A DNA stretch of 64,000 nt from Clostridia bacterium (GTDB taxonomy: Bacteria > Bacillota > Clostridia > Christensenellales > Borkfalkiaceae), in NCBI GenBank assembly GCA_017466825.1, contig JAFTTJ010000017.1, positions 55,347 to 119,346 of the forward strand, given 5' to 3'. A program made the position numbers and the translations under genes. The notes beneath the pieces were generated by a model. That model worked only from the letters and a program-made list of their open reading frames with translations, was not told where the DNA came from and searched no databases. Positions 1 through 7,120 of the stretch are shown piece after piece; the stretch's first letter is position 1; each line of letters starts with the position of its first letter.

Positions 1-65
1 TTGCCGACTAAATTGTCGCATTTTCTGGTGGATACTACGTACCCTACAACTTTTCCGATTAACAT
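1..65 (-). CDS. eutN: BMC pentameric vertex protein, EutN/CcmL family (N-terminal fragment)
   Basis: Only the first 21 codons lie in the window; the gene continues beyond the left edge. The start is ATG at 65-63, with an AAGGA-type ribosome site about 10 nt upstream. The peptide begins MLIGKVVGYVVSTRKCDNLV, which matches the first strand of EutN/CcmL/PduN proteins that cap the vertices of microcompartment shells as pentamers. It lies on the same strand as, and 123 nt after, pduL, so it belongs to the BMC operon. The identification rests on a short peptide plus operon context, but the N-terminal pattern is very typical of the family. Confidence 0.85.
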   Translation of the reverse strand, partial: MLIGKVVGYVVSTRKCDNLVG

Positions 66-112
66 TTACGTAAATCCTTATTATAAAATCTTTTTAATCT
101 CGCTGTTTATAA

Positions 113-188
113 AAAACCGATTGACCTTGTCGGTCACCAAGGTTTTGAAGGCGATACAGTAACGCAGGCTAACGAAGTATATAAGCCT
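113..188 (-). repeat. Structured intergenic element, copy A (3' of pduL)
   Basis: This stretch abuts the pduL stop codon. On the plus strand it has GATTGACCTTGTCGGTCACC (119-138), then CAGTAACGC (157-165), then GTATATAAGC (177-186). The same blocks in the same order and nearly the same spacing recur at 1885-1957. The core folds as nested hairpins: AAAACC 113-118 with GGTTTT 141-146, and TGACC 122-126 with GGTCA 132-136. The function is unknown. It could be an RNA processing or stability signal, or a dispersed repeat. Confidence 0.55.
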
Positions 189-827
189 TTAAATGATTTC
201 TGCCTTCATCCCCGTAGATATCTTCGCCGCATTTGCTTCGTCGGTATCAATGTGCATTTCTAAAGTAAAAGTGGGGTCAACGCGAATTAATACGTTGTCG
301 TAAGTGGTGGCTCTTTCGTTATCCACTTTAACGGAAACGATATCTCCGTTTTTAACGCCTGCCGCTTGAGCGTCCGCGGGGGACATATGGATATGTCTAC
401 TTGCGATTATGCAACCTTCTTTAAGATAGATTGCACCACAAGGGCCTACTACCGCGATAGGCGCAGAGCCTTCTATTTTTCCTGACTCCCTAATGGGGGC
501 TTTTATTCCGAGTTTAATAGCGTCCGTTGCCGAAATTTCGACTTGGGATGCCTTTCTCACAGGTCCTAAAATACGGACGTTTTCGATTGCGCGAAGTTTA
601 AGTCCGACGATGGTAACGAGTTCGTTTGAAGCGAACTGACCGCCCATGAGTTCTTTCTTTTTGGTGAGTTGATAACCTTTACCAAATAAGGTTTCGACGT
701 GTTCTTGCGTAAGGTGTATATGTCTTGCGGAAACACCAATAGGCACGAGATAGCCCGTTCCGCTCTTTGATTTTTGTAAACTGTCGAGTATAATGCGTGT
801 GATTTTCTCGATTTCGTGATTGTCCAT
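189..827 (-). CDS. pduL: Phosphate acyltransferase PduL with N-terminal encapsulation peptide
   Basis: PduL converts acyl-CoA plus phosphate to acyl phosphate and CoA inside microcompartments, recycling the CoA used by the acylating aldehyde dehydrogenase and feeding substrate-level ATP synthesis. The protein has 212 residues, the usual length. Residues 1-20 form a short amphipathic helix (EIEKITRIILDSLQ) typical of a BMC-targeting peptide. Two HIH motifs (His36/38 and His145/147), Glu97 and His192 occupy the positions of the di-zinc ligands of PduL. The gene sits between the shell protein genes and eutN and is transcribed with them. The acyl group is probably propionyl or acetyl; the sequence alone does not decide. 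Confidence 0.95.
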   Translation of the reverse strand: MDNHEIEKITRIILDSLQKSKSGTGYLVPIGVSARHIHLTQEHVETLFGKGYQLTKKKELMGGQFASNELVTIVGLKLRAIENVRILGPVRKASQVEISATDAIKLGIKAPIRESGKIEGSAPIAVVGPCGAIYLKEGCIIASRHIHMSPADAQAAGVKNGDIVSVKVDNERATTYDNVLIRVDPTFTLEMHIDTDEANAAKISTGMKAEII

Positions 828-946
828 TTTACACCGCCTAAAAGGTTGTTAAGCGCGCGATTATACCAAAATAGCGCACGACTAAATAAACGATACTGCT
901 TATCGCCTTAATTTTTGGGGTTTTTAGCCCTTTTCCTTCGCTCACG

Positions 947-970
947 CCCGTACGCCACTAGGCGTACGGG
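947..970. other. Perfect 10-bp hairpin between shell gene and pduL
   Basis: CCCGTACGCC (947-956) pairs with GGCGTACGGG (961-970) around a 4-nt loop. No U-run follows on the minus strand, so it is unlikely to be a full terminator. An mRNA stability or processing stem between the shell gene and pduL is more likely. Confidence 0.5.
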
Positions 971-1009
971 ACTTTTGCGAATGATAAACTTTTGAAATTT
1001 TCAACCTAA

Positions 1010-1288
1010 TTATTTAATGATAGGAAGAATTTTTTCAACGTCAGAATGAGGTCTGGGGATTACGTGAGTTGCTACGAGTTCGCCAAGTCTTGCTGCGTTT
1101 GAAGCGCCTGCTTCAACTGCTGCTTTAACTGCGCCTACGTCACCCCTAACCATAACGGTTACAAGTCCGCTACCGATCTTTTCGGTGCCAACGAGTACTA
1201 CGTTTGCTGCTTTTAACATAGAATCTGCTGCTTCGATTGCTGCGGTAAGACCGCGAGTTTCAACCATTCCTAATGCTTCGAGTGCCAT
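1010..1288 (-). CDS. BMC hexameric shell protein, EutM/PduA type (copy 1)
   Basis: A 92-residue single BMC domain that assembles into hexamers tiling the microcompartment facets. It has the family hallmarks: [10 protein letters not shown] at the start, the pore loop KIGSG in the middle, [17 protein letters not shown], and [14 protein letters not shown] at the end. These are closest to EutM/PduA shell proteins, whose pores pass small polar metabolites. It differs from the copy at 1963-2241 at only a handful of residues, so the two are recent duplicates. It lies between the tailed shell gene and pduL. Confidence 0.95.
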   Translation of the reverse strand: MALEALGMVETRGLTAAIEAADSMLKAANVVLVGTEKIGSGLVTVMVRGDVGAVKAAVEAGASNAARLGELVATHVIPRPHSDVEKILPIIK

Positions 1289-1339
1289 TTTTTTATCCTC
1301 CGATTTTATTTCAATTTTTATTAACTTTGCTATGCAAAA

Positions 1340-1690
1340 TTATTTCTTTTTTCTTGCAGGCGCTTTTTTAGGCTTTTCCTGCGACTCTTCCTGTTCGCCC
1401 CTTGCTTTTAAAAGCCTATCCCTACTCTTTTGAACTACTCTTTCAAGTTCGGGATGGGGGTTTGCGATAACCGCTTTACAAACAGGTTTTTTAATTGCTC
1501 CCGCCGTTGCAGCATCGATAGCGGCAGTTACTGCCGACACTTCACCGCGAACGATAACCGTAACGAGTCTTCCGCCGAGTTTTTTCTCCCAAGTGACGAA
1601 CTCAACGTCTGCGGCTTTGCACATTAAGTCGAGAGCGTCGGTAGCGGCAACTACGCCCGATATTTCAAAAAATCCAAGAGCTTTTCCCAT
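1340..1690 (-). CDS. BMC hexameric shell protein with charged C-terminal tail
   Basis: A 116-residue protein with one BMC domain (residues about 3-85; ALGFFEISGVVAATDALDLM, then LVTVIVRGEVSAVTAAIDAA) followed by a roughly 25-residue tail rich in Glu and Lys that ends in APARKKK. The pore loop KKLGGR differs from the KIGSG of the EutM-like copies, so this hexamer probably has another selectivity. Tails of this kind occur in PduK/EutK-type shell proteins and may contact cargo or nucleic acid; that role is inference. It is co-transcribed with the other shell genes. Confidence 0.9.
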   Translation of the reverse strand: MGKALGFFEISGVVAATDALDLMCKAADVEFVTWEKKLGGRLVTVIVRGEVSAVTAAIDAATAGAIKKPVCKAVIANPHPELERVVQKSRDRLLKARGEQEESQEKPKKAPARKKK

Positions 1691-1767
1691 AATTTGTTTC
1701 CTTTTTTGTTTTTGTATAAGTATTTAACTGTTTAGACGCGAGCGCGTCGCAACTCGATTTTTTGTCA

Positions 1768-1851
1768 AGCAACCGCAGTTTCGGTTGCTAAAACTTTTCT
1801 ATCGGTTGCTCCTTTTCCCACAAAATCTTTTTGTCAAAATCTTTTATGGGA
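1768..1851 (-). other. Leader with competing hairpins upstream of the tailed shell gene
   Basis: On the minus-strand RNA, AGCAACCG occurs twice (1810-1803 and 1789-1782), and each copy can pair with the single CGGUUGCU at 1775-1768, so two alternative hairpins compete. A further long stem lies just upstream (1816-1825 with 1842-1851, CCCATAAAA against TTTTGTGGG). No U-run follows, so the arrangement may tune expression or RNA decay rather than act as a classic terminator. Confidence 0.4.
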
Positions 1852-1884
1852 GACCTTTAAGGCTCGCAAGGAATTTACGGATGA

Positions 1885-1957
1885 GATAGACCTTTGCGGT
1901 CATCCCAATCGGAAATTATCTTGCAGAAACGCCGTATTGCGACGCGTATAAAGCGTT
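1885..1957 (-). repeat. Structured intergenic element, copy B (3' of shell gene)
   Basis: This is the second copy of the element at 113-188. It has GATAGACCTTTGCGGTCATC (1885-1904), CAGAAACGC (1924-1932) and GTATAAAGC (1946-1954), and starts 5 nt after the stop codon of the upstream shell gene. The inner stem GACC/GGTC (1889-1892 with 1898-1901) is kept while the loop varies, and GGATGA 1879-1884 can pair with TCATCC 1900-1905. This looks like a conserved RNA structure of unknown function. Confidence 0.55.
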
Positions 1958-1962
1958 AAAAA

Positions 1963-2241
1963 TTATTTTACGATAGGTAAAATCTTTTCTACGTCAGAAT
2001 GAGGTCTGGGGATTACGTGAGTTGCTACGAGTTCGCCAAGTCTTGCTGCGTTTGCTGCGCCTGCTTCAACTGCTGCTTTAACTGCGCCTACGTCGCCTCT
2101 TACCATAACGGTTACGAGTCCGCTACCGATTTTTTCGGTGCCAACGAGAGTAACTTGAGCAGCCTTTACCATAGAGTCTGCTGCTTCGATTGCTGCGGTA
2201 AGACCGCGAGTTTCTACCATACCTAATGCTTCGAGTGCCAT
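1963..2241 (-). CDS. BMC hexameric shell protein, EutM/PduA type (copy 2)
   Basis: A 92-residue BMC-domain protein, nearly identical to the copy at 1010-1288. The differences include MVKAAQVT for [11 protein letters not shown] for ASN, and a final IVK for IIK. The pore loop KIGSG is unchanged, so the two copies should form the same or mixed hexamers; the second copy mainly raises shell protein dose. The nucleotide sequences are also very close, which suggests recent duplication or gene conversion. Confidence 0.95.
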   Translation of the reverse strand: MALEALGMVETRGLTAAIEAADSMVKAAQVTLVGTEKIGSGLVTVMVRGDVGAVKAAVEAGAANAARLGELVATHVIPRPHSDVEKILPIVK

Positions 2242-2287
2242 AATTTGTTTATCCTCCGATTTTTATCTAAATTAAAAGTTTTTTTAC

Positions 2288-2602
2288 TCAGTTTTTATCC
2301 ATGCCACTGAGTTTGAGCATCTTTTCGGTGTCGGTTTCGGGGTTGGGAATAACGTGCATACACACTACTCCGCCAACGCCTTCCGCCGCGAGTTTAGCCG
2401 CTTCAAGTCCTGCCTGAACGGCAGCGACGTTTCCGCGAATTTTTATAGTAACGAGTAACGGTACGGGAAGACTTTCGGCGTTTGCGGGCTTATTCTTGTC
2501 AAAGTTTTCAAGCGTTACGTCGGCAGCCTTACAAGCCGCGTCCGCCGCAACGAAAGCCGTCGTCAATCCGTATACTTCCAATATTCCTACTGCATTTGCC
2601 AT
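2288..2602 (-). CDS. BMC hexameric shell protein, divergent, with loop insertion
   Basis: A 104-residue protein with one BMC domain in the normal, non-permuted order (AVGILEVYGLTTAFVAADAA at the start, VCMHVIPNPETDTEKML near the end). About 12 extra residues (DKNKPANAESLPVP) lie between the second and third strands, near where the pore loop of EutM-like proteins sits, so the pore should differ markedly from the other hexamers. It lies 18 nt downstream of the alcohol dehydrogenase gene. Confidence 0.9.
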   Translation of the reverse strand: MANAVGILEVYGLTTAFVAADAACKAADVTLENFDKNKPANAESLPVPLLVTIKIRGNVAAVQAGLEAAKLAAEGVGGVVCMHVIPNPETDTEKMLKLSGMDKN

Positions 2603-2620
2603 AACCGTTTACCTACTTAC

Positions 2621-3817
2621 TTATTTGTTTACTATTGCAATCTTTAAACCTTTCATTGCAAGGTTGGTTTTAAGCGCTTCGTTGATGTCTTCTAAAGCGA
2701 ACTTGTGAGTGATGAGTTCTTTTAAAGGAAGACCGATTGCTTGCGCTCTCTTTAAGAAGTCGAACGTAGTTGCGTAATCTCTTAAAGTGTAAACCCAACT
2801 TCCTACCAAAGTGATTTCCTTTGAGCAAAGGTCGAAGTGAGGGTTGATGGTTGCATCACCGCCGTTGATGAAGAAACCGAGTTCGCAAAGACCGCCACCG
2901 TTACGAATCATTTTATAGATGTTTGCGTGAGCAATGGGGTTACCCGTGCATTGGAAAGCAAAATCTGCCAAATGACCGCCAAAGGCTTCGGCTACAGCCT
3001 TGCCGAGCGCGTCTGCGCCTTTATGATTTCTAAAGTCAACCGACTTTTCTGCGCCCATACGCTTAGCGAAGTTAAGTCTTTGTTCGTTTCCGTCTACGGC
3101 TACGATATTTTCAATACCCATAGTACGAAGAACTGCTATACAGATAAGACCGATAGGTCCGCATCCTTGAACGACTACTCTTGAATTGAAACGAAGAATG
3201 CCCGTCGTCTTTGCTCTTTCAACTGCGTGAATTAAAACTGCGCAGGGCTCGATTAAAATTCTTGAATCAAGGTCTAAGTCGCTTACGTTGAATACGGTAG
3301 AACCCTTTCTGATTACGATATAATCTGCAAACCAACCGTTAAACTTAACGTCGTCGTCGGGAAGAAGCCCGTAAACGTCGGCTTTACCTACGTTTTGTTT
3401 GTTTAAGTCGTACATAGTAATTTCGGGCGCGTCTGCAAAAATCATACAGGTAACGACTTTATCGCCAACTGCCAAAGGCTTGCCTGCGCTGTCTTTTACT
3501 ACGTTTTTACCCATTTTAACTATTTCACCCGTACCTTCGTGACCGAGTACTACGGGGATAAGACCGAACGGGTCGTTTTTAAATTCGTGAGCGTCAGTTC
3601 CGCAAACGCCACAACCTTCAACTTTTACTAAAATGTCGTCGTCGCCGATTTGGGGAATCTTGTGTTCTTGAAGTTCAAATCTTTCCTTTTCAACGAGCAT
3701 TGCAACGCGCGCCTTATCGGGAGCGCCTGCGCTTGCTCTAGGAGCGGAAGGAGCGTTGCCACCCTTCATGCCTGCAAGAACTTGCCTTACGATTGCTTCA
3801 ATATTTTTTGAATCCAT
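2621..3817 (-). CDS. Zinc-type (MDR) alcohol dehydrogenase with N-terminal encapsulation peptide
   Basis: A 398-residue medium-chain dehydrogenase/reductase. Residues 1-18 form an amphipathic helix (NIEAIVRQVLAGM), joined by a Gly/Ala/Pro/Ser linker to a GroES-like domain with the catalytic zinc motif GCGVCGTD (Cys72) and GHE (His93, Glu94), then a Rossmann domain with GCGPIG. The four-cysteine structural zinc lobe usual in this family is not seen after GDKVVTC. In a BMC such an enzyme regenerates NAD+ by reducing an aldehyde (lactaldehyde or propionaldehyde) to an alcohol. Microcompartments more often use iron-type dehydrogenases for this, so the zinc type is a variation. Substrate and direction are inferred. 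Confidence 0.88.
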   Translation of the reverse strand: MDSKNIEAIVRQVLAGMKGGNAPSAPRASAGAPDKARVAMLVEKERFELQEHKIPQIGDDDILVKVEGCGVCGTDAHEFKNDPFGLIPVVLGHEGTGEIVKMGKNVVKDSAGKPLAVGDKVVTCMIFADAPEITMYDLNKQNVGKADVYGLLPDDDVKFNGWFADYIVIRKGSTVFNVSDLDLDSRILIEPCAVLIHAVERAKTTGILRFNSRVVVQGCGPIGLICIAVLRTMGIENIVAVDGNEQRLNFAKRMGAEKSVDFRNHKGADALGKAVAEAFGGHLADFAFQCTGNPIAHANIYKMIRNGGGLCELGFFINGGDATINPHFDLCSKEITLVGSWVYTLRDYATTFDFLKRAQAIGLPLKELITHKFALEDINEALKTNLAMKGLKIAIVNK

Positions 3818-3829
3818 GTCAGTTCTCCT

Positions 3830-5215
3830 TTACCTTATGCAAAGACTTTCAACCATTACGCATCTTCTCGACTTAGTAAAGGTGTGCGCTGCGGTTAAGC
3901 CTTCGCCCGTACGGCTTGCGATAGTAAAGGTACAATAACCTTCTCCGCCAAAGCCGAGAGCGGCGTAAGACGGGCCGTTTTTAACTAAAATTGCCGTATC
4001 AAGCGCTTTTGCATATTCGGTGATATGGTCTACGTTTTTACTGTGAATGTGCGCCGAGTGTCTGTTGCCGTGTTCGAGCCAAACAGCCTTTTCAACCGCG
4101 TCTTTAAAGTCGGTTGCCCTTACGATACCGAGTATTGGCATCATAAGTTCTTCGGCGATAAGGGGGTGTTCTTTTTCCCCTTCAAAGATAATGCATCTGA
4201 TATTGTCGGGAACTGAAACCCCTACCATTGCAAGGAGCGCTTTTGCGCTTCTGCCGACGCATTTTCTGTTAAGTCCCTTGGGGGTTAAAACGGTAGAAGC
4301 GAGTTTTTCTTGAACTTCCTTGGAAGCAAGGTAACAACCTTGTTCTTCTACCATATAGCGCATAAGTTCGTCGCAAACGCTATCAACTGCAACGACTTCC
4401 TTTTCCGCAATACAGGGAAGGTTGTTGTCGAAGGTACAGCCGTTTACGATATCTTCCGCCGCCTTTCTTACGTCCGCCGTTTCGTCTACGAGAGCGGGGG
4501 GATTACCTGCGCCCGCGCCGATACCGCGCTTGCCCGAAGAAAGAACTGCCGTTACTACGCCGGGACCACCGGTTGCAACGAGAAGTTGAATATCCTTATG
4601 CTTCATCATAATACTGCTCGACTCTAAAGTCGGCTTGTAAAGCGAGCAACAGATATTTTCAGGTCCGCCTGCTTCAACGCTCGCTTCGTTTATCATGTTT
4701 ACCGCAAAGTTGGAAGTCTTGATTGCCGCGGGGTGGGGGTTGAATACTACGGTGTTGCCTGCCGCAAACATACCGATAGTATTACAAATTACCGTTTCGC
4801 TGGGGTTAGTACAAGGAGTTATTGCGCCGATTACGCCGAAAGGTCCCATTTCGATAAGGGTAAGACCTTTATCACCCGACCATGCGGTAGTGGTGATGTC
4901 TTCCGTACCCGGAGTCATTTCAGCAGTTAATCTATGCTTTAAAATCTTGTGGCCAACGTTGCCCATGCCCGTTTCTTCAACGCCCATACGAGCGAGAATT
5001 TCGGCGTTTTCAATCGTCTTTTTTCTGATGTTTGCAATAACTTTTTCCCTAGCGTCAAGGGGCATTTTTCTTACGATTGCCTGAGCCGCTTTAGCCGCTT
5101 CAATGGCTTTGTTCATATCGTCGAAAATACCGCGATTGCCTTTCGGCTCGGTAAGGTTGAGTTTTGCAACGACTTCCTTTACGATTGCGGATACTTCACT
5201 ATCCGTAAATTTCAT
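3830..5215 (-). CDS. CoA-acylating aldehyde dehydrogenase (PduP/EutE-like) with encapsulation peptide
   Basis: A 461-residue enzyme that oxidises an aldehyde with CoA and NAD+ to acyl-CoA and NADH. Residues 1-20 (SEVSAIVKEVVAKLNL) are a classic N-terminal BMC-targeting helix followed by a short linker. The core shows TPCTNPSETVICNTIGMF, the cofactor-binding TGGPGVV region, and the catalytic cysteine Cys268 in NNLPCIAEKE. Length and order match PduP/EutE. It lies 14 nt after the aldolase gene and 12 nt before the alcohol dehydrogenase gene. With the pathway inferred here the substrate is lactaldehyde or, after a dehydratase, propionaldehyde. Confidence 0.95.
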   Translation of the reverse strand: MKFTDSEVSAIVKEVVAKLNLTEPKGNRGIFDDMNKAIEAAKAAQAIVRKMPLDAREKVIANIRKKTIENAEILARMGVEETGMGNVGHKILKHRLTAEMTPGTEDITTTAWSGDKGLTLIEMGPFGVIGAITPCTNPSETVICNTIGMFAAGNTVVFNPHPAAIKTSNFAVNMINEASVEAGGPENICCSLYKPTLESSSIMMKHKDIQLLVATGGPGVVTAVLSSGKRGIGAGAGNPPALVDETADVRKAAEDIVNGCTFDNNLPCIAEKEVVAVDSVCDELMRYMVEEQGCYLASKEVQEKLASTVLTPKGLNRKCVGRSAKALLAMVGVSVPDNIRCIIFEGEKEHPLIAEELMMPILGIVRATDFKDAVEKAVWLEHGNRHSAHIHSKNVDHITEYAKALDTAILVKNGPSYAALGFGGEGYCTFTIASRTGEGLTAAHTFTKSRRCVMVESLCIR

Positions 5216-5233
5216 TTCGTTCTCCCTTAAAAA

Positions 5234-6043
5234 TTATTTTTTAAGACCGAGTTGTTCGATAACCTTTTTGGTGATTTCAGCAATTACGTCAGCGTCGTTA
5301 TCGCTACCGCAGTTACCACTGCAGTTACCACCGCAACTATGACAACTTGCTTTGCCTTCTTTATTGTTTACGCAAACGTTTGCAGGGTGTTTACCTTTAA
5401 GACCGAATTGACGACGAATTTCGTAAAGTCTTTCAACTTGCGCTTCAGAGAGTTCCTTAGGACCGCCCAAAAGTTTAGCGTTGAATAAAAGTTTTGCATA
5501 GAATTCAACGGATTCCATCTTGTGATAAGCGTTTATAAGGCTATCCGAGAAGGTAAGCGCGCCGTGGTTAGCGAGCAATACTGCGTCGAAGTGTTGGAGA
5601 TATTTCGATACTGCGTCGGGAATTTCGTGAGTAGAAGGAGTGCCGTACTCAGCGATGGGAACACAACCGAGAGCGATTACCGCTTCAGGCATGATGGGTT
5701 GAGTAAGGGGAATACCTGCGATAGCGAAAGACGTAGCGTAGATGGGGTGAGCGTGAACTACCGCTTGTACGTCAGGTCTTTCTTTGTAAACTCTCATGTG
5801 CATCTTGATTTCAGAAGAAGGCTTAAATCCGGGGGTTGCTTGGATTACGTTGCCGTTTTCGTCAACTTTACAGATGTATTCGGGGGTCATAAAGCCCTTA
5901 GATACGCCCGTGGGAGTGCACAAAAATTCGTGATCGTTGAGTTTTACTGAAATGTTACCGTCGTTTGCAGCAACCATTCCTTGGTTGTAAATTCTCTTAC
6001 CGATTTCGCAAATCTGTTTTTTGATTTCAAATTCGTTTACCAT
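5234..6043 (-). CDS. Class II aldolase (fuculose/rhamnulose-1-phosphate type) with C-terminal encapsulation peptide
   Basis: A 269-residue zinc aldolase. Glu78, His97, His99 and His160 (SSEIKMH, VVHAHP, ANHGAL) sit exactly where E. coli FucA has Glu73, His92, His94 and His155, so the catalytic set is complete. Such enzymes split L-fuculose- or L-rhamnulose-1-phosphate into dihydroxyacetone phosphate and lactaldehyde. After the aldolase fold comes a cysteine- and glycine-rich linker (CHSCGGNCSGNCGSD, about 234-248) and a final amphipathic helix (ADVIAEITKKVIEQLGL), which is a C-terminal BMC-targeting peptide. It is probably the signature enzyme of this microcompartment. Fuculose versus rhamnulose cannot be decided from sequence. 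Confidence 0.9.
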   Translation of the reverse strand: MVNEFEIKKQICEIGKRIYNQGMVAANDGNISVKLNDHEFLCTPTGVSKGFMTPEYICKVDENGNVIQATPGFKPSSEIKMHMRVYKERPDVQAVVHAHPIYATSFAIAGIPLTQPIMPEAVIALGCVPIAEYGTPSTHEIPDAVSKYLQHFDAVLLANHGALTFSDSLINAYHKMESVEFYAKLLFNAKLLGGPKELSEAQVERLYEIRRQFGLKGKHPANVCVNNKEGKASCHSCGGNCSGNCGSDNDADVIAEITKKVIEQLGLKK

Positions 6044-6109
6044 TTATATATCTCTCCTTTATGATTGATACGTTTTTTTCTTTATTTATTCCGCTGTTGC
6101 GGTTTTTAA

Positions 6110-6547
6110 CTATTCTTTGTCCCAACCTAAGTAGGTTATGAGTTCGTCGAGCCCTTCCCTTGTAACCGAGTCAACGAAAAAGATTTTTTCGCACCCTGCA
6201 ATTTTTAGCCACTCTTCGGCAAGTTTTGGATCTGCGTGCTCGTCGTTTATTTGCGTTACTATGCCGATAACTTCTCTCGTCGCCATCGCCACCGTGCCCG
6301 GTGAGTAAAGCGAAAAAGGCTCGTTTGCGGCAAGTATTAACCCGATTACGTCAACTTCGTATGAGTAAAGCGCAAGAGCAAAGCCGAACTGCTTGTCTTC
6401 AATATATTCGCCTGGGGGGTCGATTATATATTGACTGTAATTTACGTACTGGGTTTTTTTGTAGGCGATATCTTCGCCGTAAAGGGCTTGGGTTATGGTG
6501 GTCTTTCCCGCACCGCTACGCCCCATAAACATTATCTTTTTTTTCAT
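6110..6547 (-). CDS. eutP: EutP/PduV-like small GTPase
   Basis: A 145-residue P-loop protein found only with microcompartment operons. It shows the P-loop GRSGAGKTT (about residues 9-17), a DPPGEY switch II-like motif and a degenerate base-recognition motif TQIND. PduV has been linked to the movement or placement of microcompartments, and EutP-like proteins to nucleotide or acetate-kinase-like activity, so the precise role is open. Its ATG overlaps the stop codon of the upstream shell gene by one base (TAATG), which implies translational coupling. Confidence 0.85.
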   Translation of the reverse strand: MKKKIMFMGRSGAGKTTITQALYGEDIAYKKTQYVNYSQYIIDPPGEYIEDKQFGFALALYSYEVDVIGLILAANEPFSLYSPGTVAMATREVIGIVTQINDEHADPKLAEEWLKIAGCEKIFFVDSVTREGLDELITYLGWDKE

Positions 6548-6924
6548 TAGGTCTTAGTCAAGTGGCAAACGGTAAAGCCGAGAGTTTTGTCGGCGTATTC
6601 TAAAACGGCTTCAATTGAAGTGGAAACTTCGCTGACCGTGCCGAGAAGAATAAGCGTACCGCTAAACCTATCCACGAACCCAATTTCCGCACCGCTCGCC
6701 TTTAAGGAAATGTCCGCAAAGACGATTGCCGATTCGGCAGGAGTTATGCACACGATTCCGATTGCGTTTTTGCTATAATCGACGGCGGGATTAAGACCTA
6801 ACTTGCGGTACATAATCGGGTCGGGATTAGCAATGACGTGCGCCAAGGTTACCTGCTTGCCGGGTACGAGTTCTTGAACTATTCTCAATTTTTCTTCAGT
6901 TGAAAATACGTCTTTTAACTGCAT
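6547..6924 (-). CDS. eutS: Circularly permuted BMC shell protein, EutS/PduU type
   Basis: A 125-residue shell protein whose BMC fold is permuted: the strand set normally at the C-terminus (GKQVTLAHVIANPDPIMYRKLG) comes first, and the hexamer core (AIGIVCITPAESAIVFADIS) follows. This is diagnostic of EutS/PduU. Translation can be read in frame further upstream, but ATG at 6924 is preferred: it has AAGGGG 7 nt upstream and starts at the family's usual MQLKDVF-like N-terminus, whereas the extension would precede the ribosome site. It is the first gene of the BMC operon, about 70 nt downstream of the expected transcription start. Confidence 0.93.
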   Translation of the reverse strand: MQLKDVFSTEEKLRIVQELVPGKQVTLAHVIANPDPIMYRKLGLNPAVDYSKNAIGIVCITPAESAIVFADISLKASGAEIGFVDRFSGTLILLGTVSEVSTSIEAVLEYADKTLGFTVCHLTKT

Positions 6925-7000
6925 GATTGCCCCTTTATATAATAATGAAACGGTAGGCGCTAAAAGTCGGATAATCACCCATCGTTTACCTTACACCAAC

Positions 7001-7029
7001 AGTATACAACATTACGCAAGCAATGTCAA
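7001..7029 (-). promoter_or_regulatory. Sigma-A promoter of the BMC operon
   Basis: On the minus strand, TTGACA (7029-7024), a 17-bp spacer, and TATACT (7006-7001) form a near-perfect sigma-A promoter. The expected start is near 6994, giving a leader of about 70 nt before eutS. Confidence 0.85.
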
Positions 7030-7081
7030 CACAAAACAACAACTTTTTTTAATTTTTTTGATTTTTTATGTTGTTTTGTGT
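7029..7081. promoter_or_regulatory. 13-bp inverted repeat at the BMC promoter, probable operator
   Basis: ACACAAAACAACA (7029-7041) and its exact reverse complement (7069-7081) flank a 27-bp AT-rich spacer. One arm touches the -35 box of the BMC promoter. A further TTGTTGTTTTTT half-site-like run lies at 7118-7129, at the promoter of the divergent PHP gene. This fits a regulator binding two half-sites with looping. The regulator is not in the window. Confidence 0.6.
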
Positions 7082-7120
7082 GGTTTATCACCTTTTTTTT
7101 GAAAAATTATGTTATTTTTG

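Noticed and set aside
1-162. A plus-strand open frame from the left edge ending at 162
   Set aside because: No ribosome site and low-complexity content; the minus strand here clearly encodes the start of a EutN-type protein.
947-970. Terminator between shell gene and pduL
   Set aside because: The stem is strong but no T-run follows on the minus strand, and pduL needs read-through from the BMC promoter.
1885-1957. A known riboswitch (cobalamin or cyclic-di-GMP type)
   Set aside because: GCAAAGG resembles part of some riboswitches, but the remaining conserved cores are missing.
1999-2226. Plus-strand open frame rich in cysteine
   Set aside because: It is the antisense shadow of a shell protein gene with biased codons; no start signal.
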